Below are positions 35,073 to 46,700 of a stretch of 60,921 nt of DNA, in pieces. Both the position numbers and the translations under genes were made by a program. Numbering within the stretch: the stretch's first letter is position 1; every line of letters starts with the position of its first letter. The notes below the pieces were generated by a model. The model did no database searches. It was not told the origin of the DNA and was given only the letters and a program-made list of their open reading frames with translations. The stretch comes from a bacterium UBP8_UBA817 (GTDB lineage Bacteria > Margulisbacteria > Marinamargulisbacteria > SXXA01 > SICP01), in contig CAMCZW010000009.1 of the NCBI GenBank assembly GCA_945888435.1, forward strand, positions 1 to 60,921, written 5' to 3'.

Positions 35073-35870
35073 CTAAACCCACTGATAGCGAGGCATGCTA
35101 AAAAAGTCAGCCAATGCACGCCCACATTTCTCGGGATCATCCAAAGAAATTCCAGCCAAAATATGAGAAGAAAGCGACAGTCTAACACTCACCACAATCG
35201 GGTTGCGAAAAGACGAGAATTTATAATTTTCAAACCCATTACTACTCATCAAGTACACATCAATATCCAATTTTAAAAGCTCAAGGACTGACTTGTGGAG
35301 ATATAAAGTGGTGTCGCTTCTAAGGTCATTAATCCCATGGTTGGCATGGACATAAACAGGATATCCGCGCTTTAAAAGGGCTGAAATTGTAGGAAGGGTT
35401 TGCTTAAGGGGCGCATCATAATAAGACATGCATTTAAAAAATCGGCCAATAATACGGATCGGTGTAAACCATGGCAGGGAAAATAATGACAGCCCATGAG
35501 GAAGTGGGACCACAGTAGGGACCTTAAAGAGAGAATAGGCAAATAAAGAACTTAAAAAATGATAGCGGTTACCAATCACTAAAATCGGTTTTTGAAGGCG
35601 CTCTGGAGGCGATAACTCCGAGTAATAATAAAGCACACCACGCATCGTGAAATATCGAGTAAAAAAAATCCTTAAAAACTGAGCCGCAGAAAGCCGCCCT
35701 TGAGCAGGTGAAATCAGAAGCATTAATCGAACCCGGGCCGCTTTGATGAAATAGTAAGGTAAAAGCGCCAGTAGTAAGTAGTAGCTGGTACGCTTACGGC
35801 GCTCGACGCGACTAATTTCATCCCGTTCGGCTTCTACAATGATTTTTTTAATAGGAGGATGTAATGCCAT
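35073..35870 (-). CDS. Unknown protein, possibly a divergent acyltransferase-like membrane-associated protein
   Basis: 265 aa, no firm family. An N-terminal hydrophobic stretch (residues 28-45, SYYLLLALLPYYFIKAA) may anchor it to the inner membrane. The order ILVIGNRYHFLSS, VPLPHGL, LLKRGYPVYVHANHGIND and DVYLMSSNGFENY resembles the block spacing of lysophospholipid acyltransferases. The catalytic NHxxxxD motif is not intact, so this is weak. It is the last gene of the giant-protein operon, 3 nt after the preceding gene. A lipid-modifying role is speculative. Confidence 0.65.
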   Translation of the reverse strand: MALHPPIKKIIVEAERDEISRVERRKRTSYYLLLALLPYYFIKAARVRLMLLISPAQGRLSAAQFLRIFFTRYFTMRGVLYYYSELSPPERLQKPILVIGNRYHFLSSLFAYSLFKVPTVVPLPHGLSLFSLPWFTPIRIIGRFFKCMSYYDAPLKQTLPTISALLKRGYPVYVHANHGINDLRSDTTLYLHKSVLELLKLDIDVYLMSSNGFENYKFSSFRNPIVVSVRLSLSSHILAGISLDDPEKCGRALADFFSMPRYQWV

Positions 35871-35873
35871 CGG

Positions 35874-36527
35874 TTACACCGAACTAGACGAGATATGACG
35901 TTTTTTGCCAGAATCCAAAAGCTCCGTCACTCTCTTTTCACGGGCTTTACGTCGTTTTTCGATATCTTGATCATCTTTAAGCTTAAGACCAGATACGGAC
36001 TCTGTTGGAGCGGTTGAGGAGATCACTGCAGATTTTTTTGAGCTACGTGACGCAACTCGTTTAAGGGTTCGGTTAAGCTGACTCTCTTTAATTTCAGAAG
36101 TCAGGGACTCAATGTGCTCTGAGAGATGATCAATCGCATCAAAGGAAGGCTTGCGGATGGATAGATCAATCGACACGGTTGAGGTTGGTGTGGGTACCGC
36201 AGAATCTGATACCACAGAAGATACTTCTGGAGTCTTATCTTGAGACATTTCAGTCACCATGACACCTGCTTCCGGTACAAAATCCCTAATATAAACGGGC
36301 ATTAACTGAGGTGGAAATAAATCCGCCATCACGATAGGCGTCGCAGGTTCATCCAGTCCAGGTACGGTGATCGTTGTTGTCCGTGAATGTCGTATCGAAT
36401 GACGAAGATCGTTGATACGTTCCGAAATACCCTCAAATGTCGAATTGAGGTCATCGATAGTAAGTATCCTCTGCTTTTTAGCAGGGTTACTTGGCTTCTT
36501 CATCGGCCTCATTCTGTTTAGCCTCAT
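35874..36527 (-). CDS. Low-complexity, probably disordered protein in the giant-protein operon
   Basis: 217 aa from the first ATG; ATGs at 36512 and 36503 are also possible, the last having GAGG just upstream. The start overlaps the preceding gene by 41, 26 or 17 nt accordingly. The product is rich in Ser, Thr, Pro and charged residues, with two helical segments (about 25-48, DDLNSTFEGISERINDLRHSI, and 130-150, DAIDHLSEHIESLTSEIKE) that could form short coiled coils. No signal peptide, membrane helix or known domain. A linker or adaptor role is suggested only by its form and operon. Confidence 0.7.
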   Translation of the reverse strand: MRLNRMRPMKKPSNPAKKQRILTIDDLNSTFEGISERINDLRHSIRHSRTTTITVPGLDEPATPIVMADLFPPQLMPVYIRDFVPEAGVMVTEMSQDKTPEVSSVVSDSAVPTPTSTVSIDLSIRKPSFDAIDHLSEHIESLTSEIKESQLNRTLKRVASRSSKKSAVISSTAPTESVSGLKLKDDQDIEKRRKAREKRVTELLDSGKKRHISSSSV

Positions 36528-36786
36528 CCATTCGGCGTGACAGGTCGTTATTGAGCGTGGTTAATCCATTAATAAGTTGGTTTCGATTTTGATCCATTTG
36601 TTTCATAATAGACTGGACTCTTGCTTCAGATTCTCGAAGCTCAATTTTAAGTTCTTCCATTGTGGCTTTGTTGCTGCGATACACAAGAAAAGATCGAAAT
36701 GTCATGACTGTCATGTGCACAAGCACAACTGCAGTTAAAAAGAGGGCAAGTGGGGATGCTAATAATTCTTGAAATACGGTTTCCAT
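36487..36786 (-). CDS. Small single-pass membrane protein with cytoplasmic coiled coil
   Basis: 99 aa. One transmembrane helix (about 9-33, SPLALFLTAVVLVHMTVMTFRSFLV) is followed by a positive patch (YRSNK) and a long charged coiled coil (40-95). That gives an N-out topology with a cytoplasmic coil by the positive-inside rule. It starts 2 nt after the 315-aa gene and overlaps the next, so it is translated with the giant-protein operon. The layout suits an inner-membrane anchor or an assembly subunit. Function unknown. Confidence 0.75.
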   Translation of the reverse strand: METVFQELLASPLALFLTAVVLVHMTVMTFRSFLVYRSNKATMEELKIELRESEARVQSIMKQMDQNRNQLINGLTTLNNDLSRRMDEAKQNEADEEAK

Positions 36787-36788
36787 GG

Positions 36789-37736
36789 TTAACCTCCAAA
36801 AAACAATCGTAGGGCTTTAGAGTTGCTCTCTAAATGATAAGACTTAAGTACAGAAAACAGTTTACTATATTGACTGCGCTTCTCCAACGAAGAGAGCTGA
36901 GAATGCCTAGAAAGTAAGGTTAAAATGCCATGAATAGCAGCGGCATGAAATTGACCTAAAACTTTCAATACCCACTCATGTCCAGAGAGCTGAGATAACC
37001 CGATAATCACCCGATCATACGGCCGCTTAAGGTGAAGATGAAGATCTGGAATAACATCATCAAAATAAAAAATAAGCTCAAAAAATTTAATATAGGCTAA
37101 GCAATTAGCCGGAGAGCTGAGTGGGAGACCCTGCATATTAAATTGCCGGATAAGTTCTAGCAAGAGCTGATGGATGACTTCTGGATCCAGAGATTTAGTA
37201 AGAGCTTTGGCCTCTTTTAAAATATCTTTAGCTGAAAAATCAGGTGAAATAACAAGATTTAAAAAACGCTGAGCTTCTTTGGGTGACAGAGTTTTAGATG
37301 TGACACGCTTAATATCCACCTGAAGTCCGCTTGGATGCAACGTTGTTAGAGGGGTAAGTGTCTTTAAAAATTCATAAAGGTCTGGATTTTGCCGGTAAAA
37401 TTTCTTTAAAATTGTATTTTGCTTAGACTCCGACAATAGCGGAAATAAATGAGTCCAGACCCCTTGATCCGTACATACCGTTGAAATCGAGACTCGATAC
37501 GCCGCCGGCAATAACTTAAGAAGTTGCAATCGAACGGGATCCGAAAAAGCGGTCAAAATATGAGCCTGCGCTTCTGGATTTTTAAATAATCGAATAAGAC
37601 GCGAAATTAAAGGGACTTGAGCGTCTAAAAACCCATCAAGATCATTTTCTGATTTTAAAAAAATACGTTCTAAAAGCCCCATGCAAAATGCGCGGTCTTC
37701 GTCAGATAAGTCGCTGGGTAAATCCATCTTATTCAT
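36789..37736 (-). CDS. All-helical protein of unknown function, coupled to the giant gene
   Basis: 315 aa. The ATG overlaps the giant gene's stop by 1 nt (TAATG), so translation is coupled. Repeating amphipathic helices with leucine-rich faces (LLERIFLKSENDLDGFLDAQVPLISRLIRLF, LLLELIRQFNMQ, LLSRHSQLSSLEKRSQYSKLFSVLKSY) suggest an alpha-solenoid like the HEAT-like protein at the head of the operon. No signal peptide or catalytic motif. A chaperone or docking partner for the giant protein is plausible but unsupported beyond context. Confidence 0.75.
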   Translation of the reverse strand: MNKMDLPSDLSDEDRAFCMGLLERIFLKSENDLDGFLDAQVPLISRLIRLFKNPEAQAHILTAFSDPVRLQLLKLLPAAYRVSISTVCTDQGVWTHLFPLLSESKQNTILKKFYRQNPDLYEFLKTLTPLTTLHPSGLQVDIKRVTSKTLSPKEAQRFLNLVISPDFSAKDILKEAKALTKSLDPEVIHQLLLELIRQFNMQGLPLSSPANCLAYIKFFELIFYFDDVIPDLHLHLKRPYDRVIIGLSQLSGHEWVLKVLGQFHAAAIHGILTLLSRHSQLSSLEKRSQYSKLFSVLKSYHLESNSKALRLFFGG

Positions 37737-40700
37737 TATACGGTAGCCGCATTATCGATGAAATCAACCATTGATTGAAAATCACCCTGACCAAATGCCT
37801 GTCCAAGCGCTCGCTTAAAGCCTTCTCGATAAATTTGATCTCTAAATGAATTAGGTGTCGTTGGTGCGGGGGTGGATAAACGAGTTAATTCATCCGTAAT
37901 TTTTTTATGAGTAGCGCCACTAAGTCCATGGGATTTCAATCGAGCTTCAACTTCTTTAATTTCGGCTTGGGTAAGCGTGGAGAGGGCCAGATGTTGAACC
38001 GAGCTTTGAAACTCTTTAACGGTGCCTTGGGTGACCCGTTTAAGTAAAAGCGGAGTAGTGAGTGCAACGGAAAGATCATCGGCAACAGGCCCAGAAGCGC
38101 CCAACTCCTGAAGCTCTTTTTTAACTGCTTGAGTATTCACAGATCCATCTGCTTTAAAAATACGATCCCCAGCGATTGACACCAGCAATGACGGCAGCTG
38201 ATCTGATCCTTGTGGCATAGAGGAGTCGACTATCGATCTAATAGCATCAAACTGATCCTTATCAAGAGGCCCAACAGCACCCGTTGCAGGATCGCCCGTT
38301 AGAGTTTTTTGAGCATCCTCCCACTGATGAAGTTGAGCCGGTTGAAGTGTATATTTTCCAGAAGCATGAAGTTCTAAAATCCCATGAGCTTGCAAGGCAT
38401 CCATAGTCTTAGTCGATAAGTCAGGAAGGGTAGAAAGCGCATCCAATGCAAGTGATCGTTTGAGTGAAGTTTCAATGACAGTTGTATCAAAGGCCAGCGT
38501 CGAAGTTAGAAGTTGTTTATTGCTAGAATACTGAGTGACAAGATCGGCACCTTTATCAGAAGACCATCCCAATACGTCCAGACCAGAGGCCACACGTTCC
38601 ATTGCTTTATCGGTAGATTGAGCCGTTATCGAGCCTTTAACCGCTTTTAAAACAACTTCAGACCGGTTAGCCATTCCATTTTCTTTAGCATACGTATCCA
38701 GTGCAGTCCCCAATGTGGACGCTAAAGTCTTAAAGCGAGGTTGTTTGGCCAAGTCATTAATCGTCGTGCTGACTTGCTGAAACGCCAGGGCGGGATCTGC
38801 GGCCCCTTTGATATACGTCATCATAGAGTCTGCGAGCTTAATAGAATCTGCTTTTTTCTTGGAAGACTCCAAATAAATATTTGCCAGCGATTGAACCTTC
38901 GTTTTGACTTGGGATAATGAATGATAGTCATCCGCATTAACCCCAAATAAAAGGGTGCTAACGGTCGATTTTGCAGCGGCTGAGACTTTACCTTTCAGTG
39001 AGGGTATTCCATCTCTCATGACATCATCAAACAGAGTTGCCGCATTGGCATGGACATAGAGAAGTTGCTCTTTCAAATTAGCTTGTTGCTGGCGAAGCGC
39101 CACCATTTCCGCGTAGGGTCGGCCAGACGCAATCTTGGAAGTAACCGTGCCTAATGCGTTAATCATTTCTGCAGTTAAAGCTTGCAGCTTAACAATTTTC
39201 TTCATTTTATCGTTGGCTTCGACGGTAGACATAAATCCACGCTTTTGAGCCGTGTAATTCATTTCAATATCCGGATCAACCAGAGATTTCATGGCGAAAT
39301 TAGCGCGTGATTCAGAAGCTTCTCTTAGAACTTGGCGTAATTCATTATGAATCTTATCCAGTTCAGATTTGAGGCCCTTTAAAGCTCCGACCTCTTTAGG
39401 ATCAAATTTATCCGTAACTTTACCATCTGCTTTGATGTATCCCGCAGAAATCAATTCGCTCCAAATGTAACCCTGATTTATTTGAGGTTTTGTAGGGTTA
39501 GCCTGGTTAACCTGGCTAGCCAAGTTAGCCAAGCTATCGGAAACAAGACCCCGTGATGCGGCGAACAATGCACCTTTTAGCACTTGGCGTAACTCATAAT
39601 GCAATCCATCAAATTGTGGGGGGAGTTTATCTAAACGACCAGAGCCTTCAGGATCAAACTTATCCGTAATGTCCCCATTTTCTTTGACATAGCCCGCAGA
39701 AAGCAAGCCCTGCCAAATATCATATCGAGTCAGTTGCGGTGTGGCCAAACTGTCTAAATGATCAGGGACAAGACCTCGTGGGGCAGAGGCCAGCGTACCG
39801 GCTAATTCATTTGCATCAGTATTCATTAATTGGCGAGCATAATAATCGCCTCTTCGTTGGGCACTGCCTTGGCCGTCGGTATAGTTAGTACGTTGGTACA
39901 TATCGTCCACCATTGTTCGGACGATTTGTCCCCCATTGCCATGGTAATGGAGATACTCCGCCAAATAGTTTTGAGGTTTAGTTGGGCCGCCTTTAAACTC
40001 GGCTTTGGTTCTCGCTGCTGCAGTCGTTTTGGATCCCGGTTTTTGCATAATTTGGTCGTATCTAAAGGCCTGACGGTTATAAAGCAAATGACTTCGCCTG
40101 GATCTTGCCTGACCGGCCGAAAATTCATCTCGGGATAATCGGATCATTGGTGCGACTAAAATATGGGGAGCTCTAAGCTCATGAGTAATCGCTCTCATTG
40201 CTTTCATGCGCTCAACCCCACTAGGGATGCCGCTTAAAATAGAATCAAGATTAAGACCTGCTTCTGAAGTAAGCTCTTTACCAGTGCGGTAGTAGTTCCC
40301 GGAGGCGGGATCTTTTTGCAAATACCCATTCTCAGGGCTGGATAGGGCGACTAAAAGTTTATCGCTAATGGCATTTCGGATAACAGCTGACCCAGGCGCA
40401 TCAAGCGAAGCCGGTAAAATATCGGTAAATTTAGACTGATTAAAGGTGCTTTTTTCTAAAACAAGCGCATTAATCCAGCTAGTATCCTGATGTTGCAGTC
40501 CCATTAAAGAGAGCGATCGACAGACTGACTCAATGACTGACTGATTTTCATCAACCATGGCCTGACGAACCTGTTTTTCTAAGGCGTTATGAACGTCTTC
40601 TTGAAGCGATTTACCAAAACTTCCTGCAACCGCTTTATCAAAACGCTTAGTACTCATATAGGGTTTACCCTTTATTGTAAGGTTAGTCTCATCTCCGGTT

Positions 40701-43700
40701 CGTACTTTATCAAATATCACCATATGGTCCACATGCCGCTGGACGATATCTAAAAGCTGTTTGTCTGGACCGCTAGGAACGTCTTTGCCGCGAGCAAGGA
40801 TTGTCGCAAGCGAATTATAAATAACGCCTCCAGTTTTTAAGAAATCATCTTTAAGCACTTTTCTTAAAAATCGCGCTTCATTGGTTTTAACGTCTCCAAA
40901 TCGAAGTAAATAATCCCGGCCACGTGTTCGGATTGAAGTTGCAAGGACTTGAGCGAATATTTCGGCATGTTCAGTATTCCCTGGTTTTAATTGAGAATGA
41001 ATATCTTTAAGCAAGTCCAACCCAGGTCGTTTTGTTTTGGCTTTGGCGGGGTGAATATTAAAAATATTAAGAGCGGTCTTACCCATGCTACTCCAAAAGC
41101 CACCTCTAAATTCTTCCGGCATGACATGATCTCCACCGGCGGTAGTACTCGTTTTAAGCTGTGCAACCACTGGCATTAAAATCATCATCTTTTGGTAAGA
41201 ATTCCAATCTGGATGGGTTAATACTTTGCGAGTAAATGCTTTAAACTCAGCCTCATTACCAACGCTAGAAGCGATCATTTTTTCAACCATTCGCTTAGTC
41301 AGCATGTCCGGTTGAGACGCTGTTTTAAGGCCATCAATAACCTTATCAATGGCCTCTTTAGAATAACCCATTTCAACCAATTTATTTTTAATCTCAAGCT
41401 CTTTTTCTGGCGAAATGACCGTCTTAATGGCACCCGATTTTGAAAGAACACCAAGTCCATGCGCATCCGTAAGTGTGTTAACGACCTTATGAATGCCTTC
41501 TTGAGAAAAGCCGATTTTAGACAGCTCATTAGCAATCTCAAGCTCTTTTGCCGGAGAAATTGATGCGGTGACCTCTCCTGTATTTGAAAGAACCCCAAGT
41601 CCCCTAAGTAATGCGAAGGCCTCTTGAGATTTAGTCGGAGAGATATTGGAGGCGATATCAACAAACGAATCTCCAACAATCGCGGTGGATCCGGATAGCA
41701 CGGAGAAAAGATTTTGAGATTGTGTCAGAGAAATCTTCGCGCCCTTTGGAGATTCATCGACAAAAGAATCCGTAGAAATTAAATATCGAGAATTATACTG
41801 TTGTAACCAATGCATATCTTCAAAACCAGTAGTCACAGAATTCACAGGTTTAGTTAAGAAGTCACGTGTCATTTTATCGACAACTTGTTGTTGAAGCTGA
41901 CGACCTTGAATTGTAGTCACTGAGTCAAATAAAAGGGCTAATTGGTCTTTACCTAGAACTGTCATCACAGAAGACCCCGAAGAGAGATCTCGCTGAGAAA
42001 GCTGATCTAAAAATTGATGAAGTAAAATGGGGTCTTTAGCAATCTTCGCTAAATCAGCACGATCGGCGGAGATTAAATTGATCACTGGAGACAGGTTTGG
42101 ATCAAGAGGCGCGATTTTATCCATCAAGTTAGAGACTAGTGGAGAAACCCCAGTTACGGCAGGCGCCGCATCACGACCCTCAAAGGTCGCAAGCAGGCGA
42201 AGCATCAATGGATTTGCATTTTTGGGAAGCTGATCTAGGACATCTTGTATTTCATCGAGGGTAAGAGTAGTTCCTGCCAATCCAGGCCCCCCTGCTACAG
42301 CTGGACCCTGTGGCCTCTCGGAAAGTAGATCATAAAGGCGAATAAGTTGAGCCTGGTCAGCGGGTGCCATATCAGAAAATTTCCCTTGAGGTATCTGTGT
42401 CTTGGATATCACAATCTCTTTTAAAAGTGGTGAAAAAGTAGGCGGCGCTGCTGTGGTAGCCAGTGCTTCAAGTGCATCAGCAGCGCCGGCTGGTAAAATA
42501 GATTGACGAGCAATAACAGCCTTAACTGGAGCCGGTACATCTGGATGAGATCTTGCAAAGCCTGAAATACGATCCACCAGTGCTTGATTGGCAGGATTTG
42601 CAACAAATGCCACAACGTATTCTTGAGGGATAAGTGGAGGAGCTAGGGCAATATTAGCGGCCACAACGGGAAGCTGCACGGGTGGAAATACAGCCTCTAA
42701 AATAGAGTTTAATCGGGCATCGTTAATTGTTGAGAGATCTGTAGTACTTAGCCCAGCAAGAAAATCAAAAGCGGCTTTCCCTTTTGGAAGACCATTTAAG
42801 TCCATGCCAGATGCCATCACAACTTGAGCAACAGCATCCTTCACACTATCCGAAATCCCATGAGATTGAGCATGATAGTGCGCTTGTAGAACTTGATTAA
42901 TATGAGTGCTTTGACCGCTCGTAATATCTACAAGAAGTCCAATAACACTACGGGTCGGGTCATACTGAGAAGTCAATTGACCATTGGCATCTAAAATATT
43001 ACGTCGTTGTAATGCCAAGATTACATCGTCAGGTGTTTTGCCGGCGGTCGCAGGTATAATTCCATGTTCTGGCGACGCAAACTTAGCGGCGGTTAGGGCA
43101 CTCGCAGCAGACGGTGCCTGAGGGCCAAGGAGTGAGGCGAGAGCATCTACCATGACTTGGCGTTGAGGCATCGAACCAATCTCTGTAACACAAGAGTTTA
43201 AAACCCGTTGGGTGAGTGAAGCTCTAGCGCCTTCAGAAAGACCCGACATAAATTGAGGGGATAAAACGGTGCTATTTAAAAATTCACGATAGTCTTCTTG
43301 AGTCGCCGTCGGAAGGAGTGCTTTAAACGCATCCAATACAACTTGGCTTGCAATACGTCCGTCATTAAGTTGCGCCACGACATTAAGCGCCTGCTGACGA
43401 GTCGCAGGAGCCTTCATTAAATTAGTTAAGGCATTCTCAGATTGTAGCTGATACTTAGAAGACCGAAGAAGCGAAGACACGACCTGAAGTTGCCCATCAT
43501 CAGACGCCATTTTCATCAGAGATGCCACATCATCGTTAGACATATTAAATGGAAGCCGAGCTGTATGGTTAATTCTAGAATCATCTAATAGCGCTGCGTA
43601 AACTAATACTGGGCGAGCAGGTAATGCATGTGCAGTCTGAGCCGCCGCATTGGCTGCAGCGATATCGGCAGGAGTAGACGCCGGATTCGCCGTAACCTCA

Positions 43701-46700
43701 GCCGCTGTCGCAGCCGCTGTCCTTGCCGCCACAACGTCATCACGAGAAGGTCTATAATCTAAAATGGAAACCGCCGGATCACCCTTCGAAAGCGCACTTT
43801 GTTTGAGTGCAACCGGCCCATGATTCAAAAGCATTGTTGTTGTACGGTCATTAAATATAGCGCCAGTCAGGTCTGAACGAATCAAAGCGCCTAGGCACTC
43901 GCCAATAGTTTTGGTAGAAGGTGCTGGCATAGGGTGAGTCATCATCCCGACTAATTGAGACCGATATAGAGGGTTCACCATTAAATCGCGAAGCAGGGTA
44001 AACCCAGCAGTGTCAGCCCCAGATCCCGGAGGCGTATTTTGAAGTAATGTGGCAAATTCCGCTTCAAAAGCGGCCAGGTTTCCACCAGGTTTCATCTCAT
44101 TATAGGCCGATGATTTAAGCGCCAGTAAGGCCGCAAGTGAATTAGGGTCAGACATAGGCAGATTCATATTATGAGTTGTAATACTCGCAACGGCGGCAGG
44201 TGTCGCAGATACAGTGGTACCCACAGTCGAAGGAAGTGCATCTAAAAACGCCTTCTGTTGAACCGGAGAAAAGGAGAGTCGCTGATAAATATGAGCCCAG
44301 AGCTTCTCTTGAGAATCAGCTGGGGTAATCGGTTTCATTAAATCCAAATGTGGTAAAAAGTCTTGGGGTTTTTCCGAAACTCGAAGGACCTCAACAAAGG
44401 TATCAATCGCCAAAGAGTGCTTCCTAATAGATACCGGGTCGCCCCAATTAATCACCCCATCTGGCGCCATTAATTGATTAAGCGCTTCTGCCTTTTTAAC
44501 CGGGTCACCAATATAATTAACAACCCCAGCGGCACCGGCAGGGTGAACCGACATAAAATCAACCAAACGACTCATCTGTACCGCATCCGTCGGATTAAAA
44601 ATACCGGATCTTTCTAAAAGTGTTTCCATAAGTTTAGGATCTGGATTCCCTTCAAAAAGCGCCATAAATTGATGCATCAACATAGGGCTTTGATCTTTGG
44701 ATCTCATCAAGGCATGCACGGGATTTCCAAGGCCTTTTAGCCCACGATCAACCGTTTCACCTAAATCTGCAAGACCTTTTAAAAAGTCGCCAATTCGCGC
44801 TTGATTCGCTTGTTTAAATTCAGGGTCTCGCGTTAATCGATTCAAAAGCAGAGTCGAAACGGCATTGCGACTCTGCTCAAGACTCTTTTTCTCAACAGGG
44901 GATAACTTCAGCGAAGGATTGGTTTTAGCATGCGTCTCAATTTTTTGAAAAGCAGCGACTAAATTAAATGCCCGGTCCCCTGGTGACTGAGCTGGATCGA
45001 GTAGAGTGCGAATTTCTTGCTCATTCATTCCAGAGTCCATCAGAGTGGGGATCATCGAATCTAAAGTTAAAGCGGCATTTTTAATTGCACTATTAGATTG
45101 AGAGACATTCCCAATATCAAATTGCGCTTGAGCTTGCTTAGAATACTGAAGGACGCGGCTTAACAACGTATGGGTACGATCATCCATTTGTCGTTTTGAT
45201 TGATTAAGAGTGTGAAGCAGAGATCCTTTATCCGGTGAGCTAATCGCGGCTGATGTCGAGATATCAAAGCGCAGCTGGTCAATATCCCCCTGAGCTTGAG
45301 CAGGTCTCAATGCCGCCGCTTTAATTCCATCCACAATCGCTTGAACTTGCGCATCTCCAGGAGCGGTTGCTGGATTAATATTAAACGCCTCTTGCAGCAA
45401 AGTCCCCACATGGGTTTTTAAAGAACGTTGAACGATATTGCCCGCGCTATTCATAATATCCGTATCCCTGACCTTACCTTGACCATCTAAAAACTGAGGA
45501 GAAAGTGAGCCAGAGCTCAGCAATACTCCTGGTAATGAGGTCGGTTCTGTAGACACCAGTGAAAGTTCGCGTGCACCGGCCTGAGTCGGGTGATCCACCA
45601 TTGTCCCTTTCGTAGGCGCATACAAAAATTCCATCAGTTCTGTAGTCGACAAAGCCCGAGATGGGGCACCTGCAGTACCAGGCGATGTCGATACCACTAC
45701 TTGCGCAGCCGCCAAATCAGTAGGCGCTACTCGAGAATCAAATTCAGAAAAGAGACCATTAAATTCTTTTGGAGACAATCTCATCAGATTCATCATCGCA
45801 ATACGATCCTGAGGGGTGCTAAGCGCAGAAAAGTCATGAAGAACCGCACCTCGTTGATCCGGGTCTGCTGTTAAGAAACTTTGAAACACTGGGTTTCTAG
45901 CTAATTCAATATCCTTAATCACACTTTGATGGGCAGTTGTCGGGAACTGGGGTACGACCGCAAACGCTTGGATAATCCCGAGATACGCTGCCGGATCTTC
46001 TTTCTTAAGTTGAGCAACCATGGTTGGGTCAGAAAGCACTTGAGTAAGTTTCTTAACATCTGCATCTTGTGGAGAGTTATTAAAATTAGCCGCAAGTGTA
46101 TTAAGGCGAGGCCCATCATTCGCCAGCCCCTTCGTAAAACTAAAAAGATCCTTACGAGATTTAGTCAGTGACATAGAGTCTTGAATCAATTTCTGCATTT
46201 GTTTGGGTTCTTTAGAAGCTTCTGTACTCATCCCAGAAGAAGACATCGCAGTCATCCACGTAGAAAATGCTTTATCAACCTCTACTGTAGTAGTGGCATC
46301 TTTCATATCTTTAATAGCCTGAGTCGCTTGAGGCTTATGAGGCGATGCATCTGGAACTGAAGTAGATTGAGATTCCATATATCTTGCCAAACCAGCCACA
46401 ACATCACGGCTAACTTTTGGTGTCTCTCCAGTACGTCCAATCTCAATCGAAGTACTCAGTACCGAAAGAAGTGCTGGCGCAAGTTGGTCAGTCGCAGTGG
46501 CCCCGACTCTCTTGGATTGCAGCTCATTGAGTGAGGTTAATGCCGTAGCTCGGTCGGCTAGCCCATCACCAGAGCTAAGATAAAATGCATCCTTTAAACC
46601 AGCCAAGACAACAGCTTTCTTAGCAGGATCTATGTCCGCTAAAGCGGGAGAATTCAATAATTGATTAAATGTGTTGACATCAGAAGGCACTCGATAAGAA

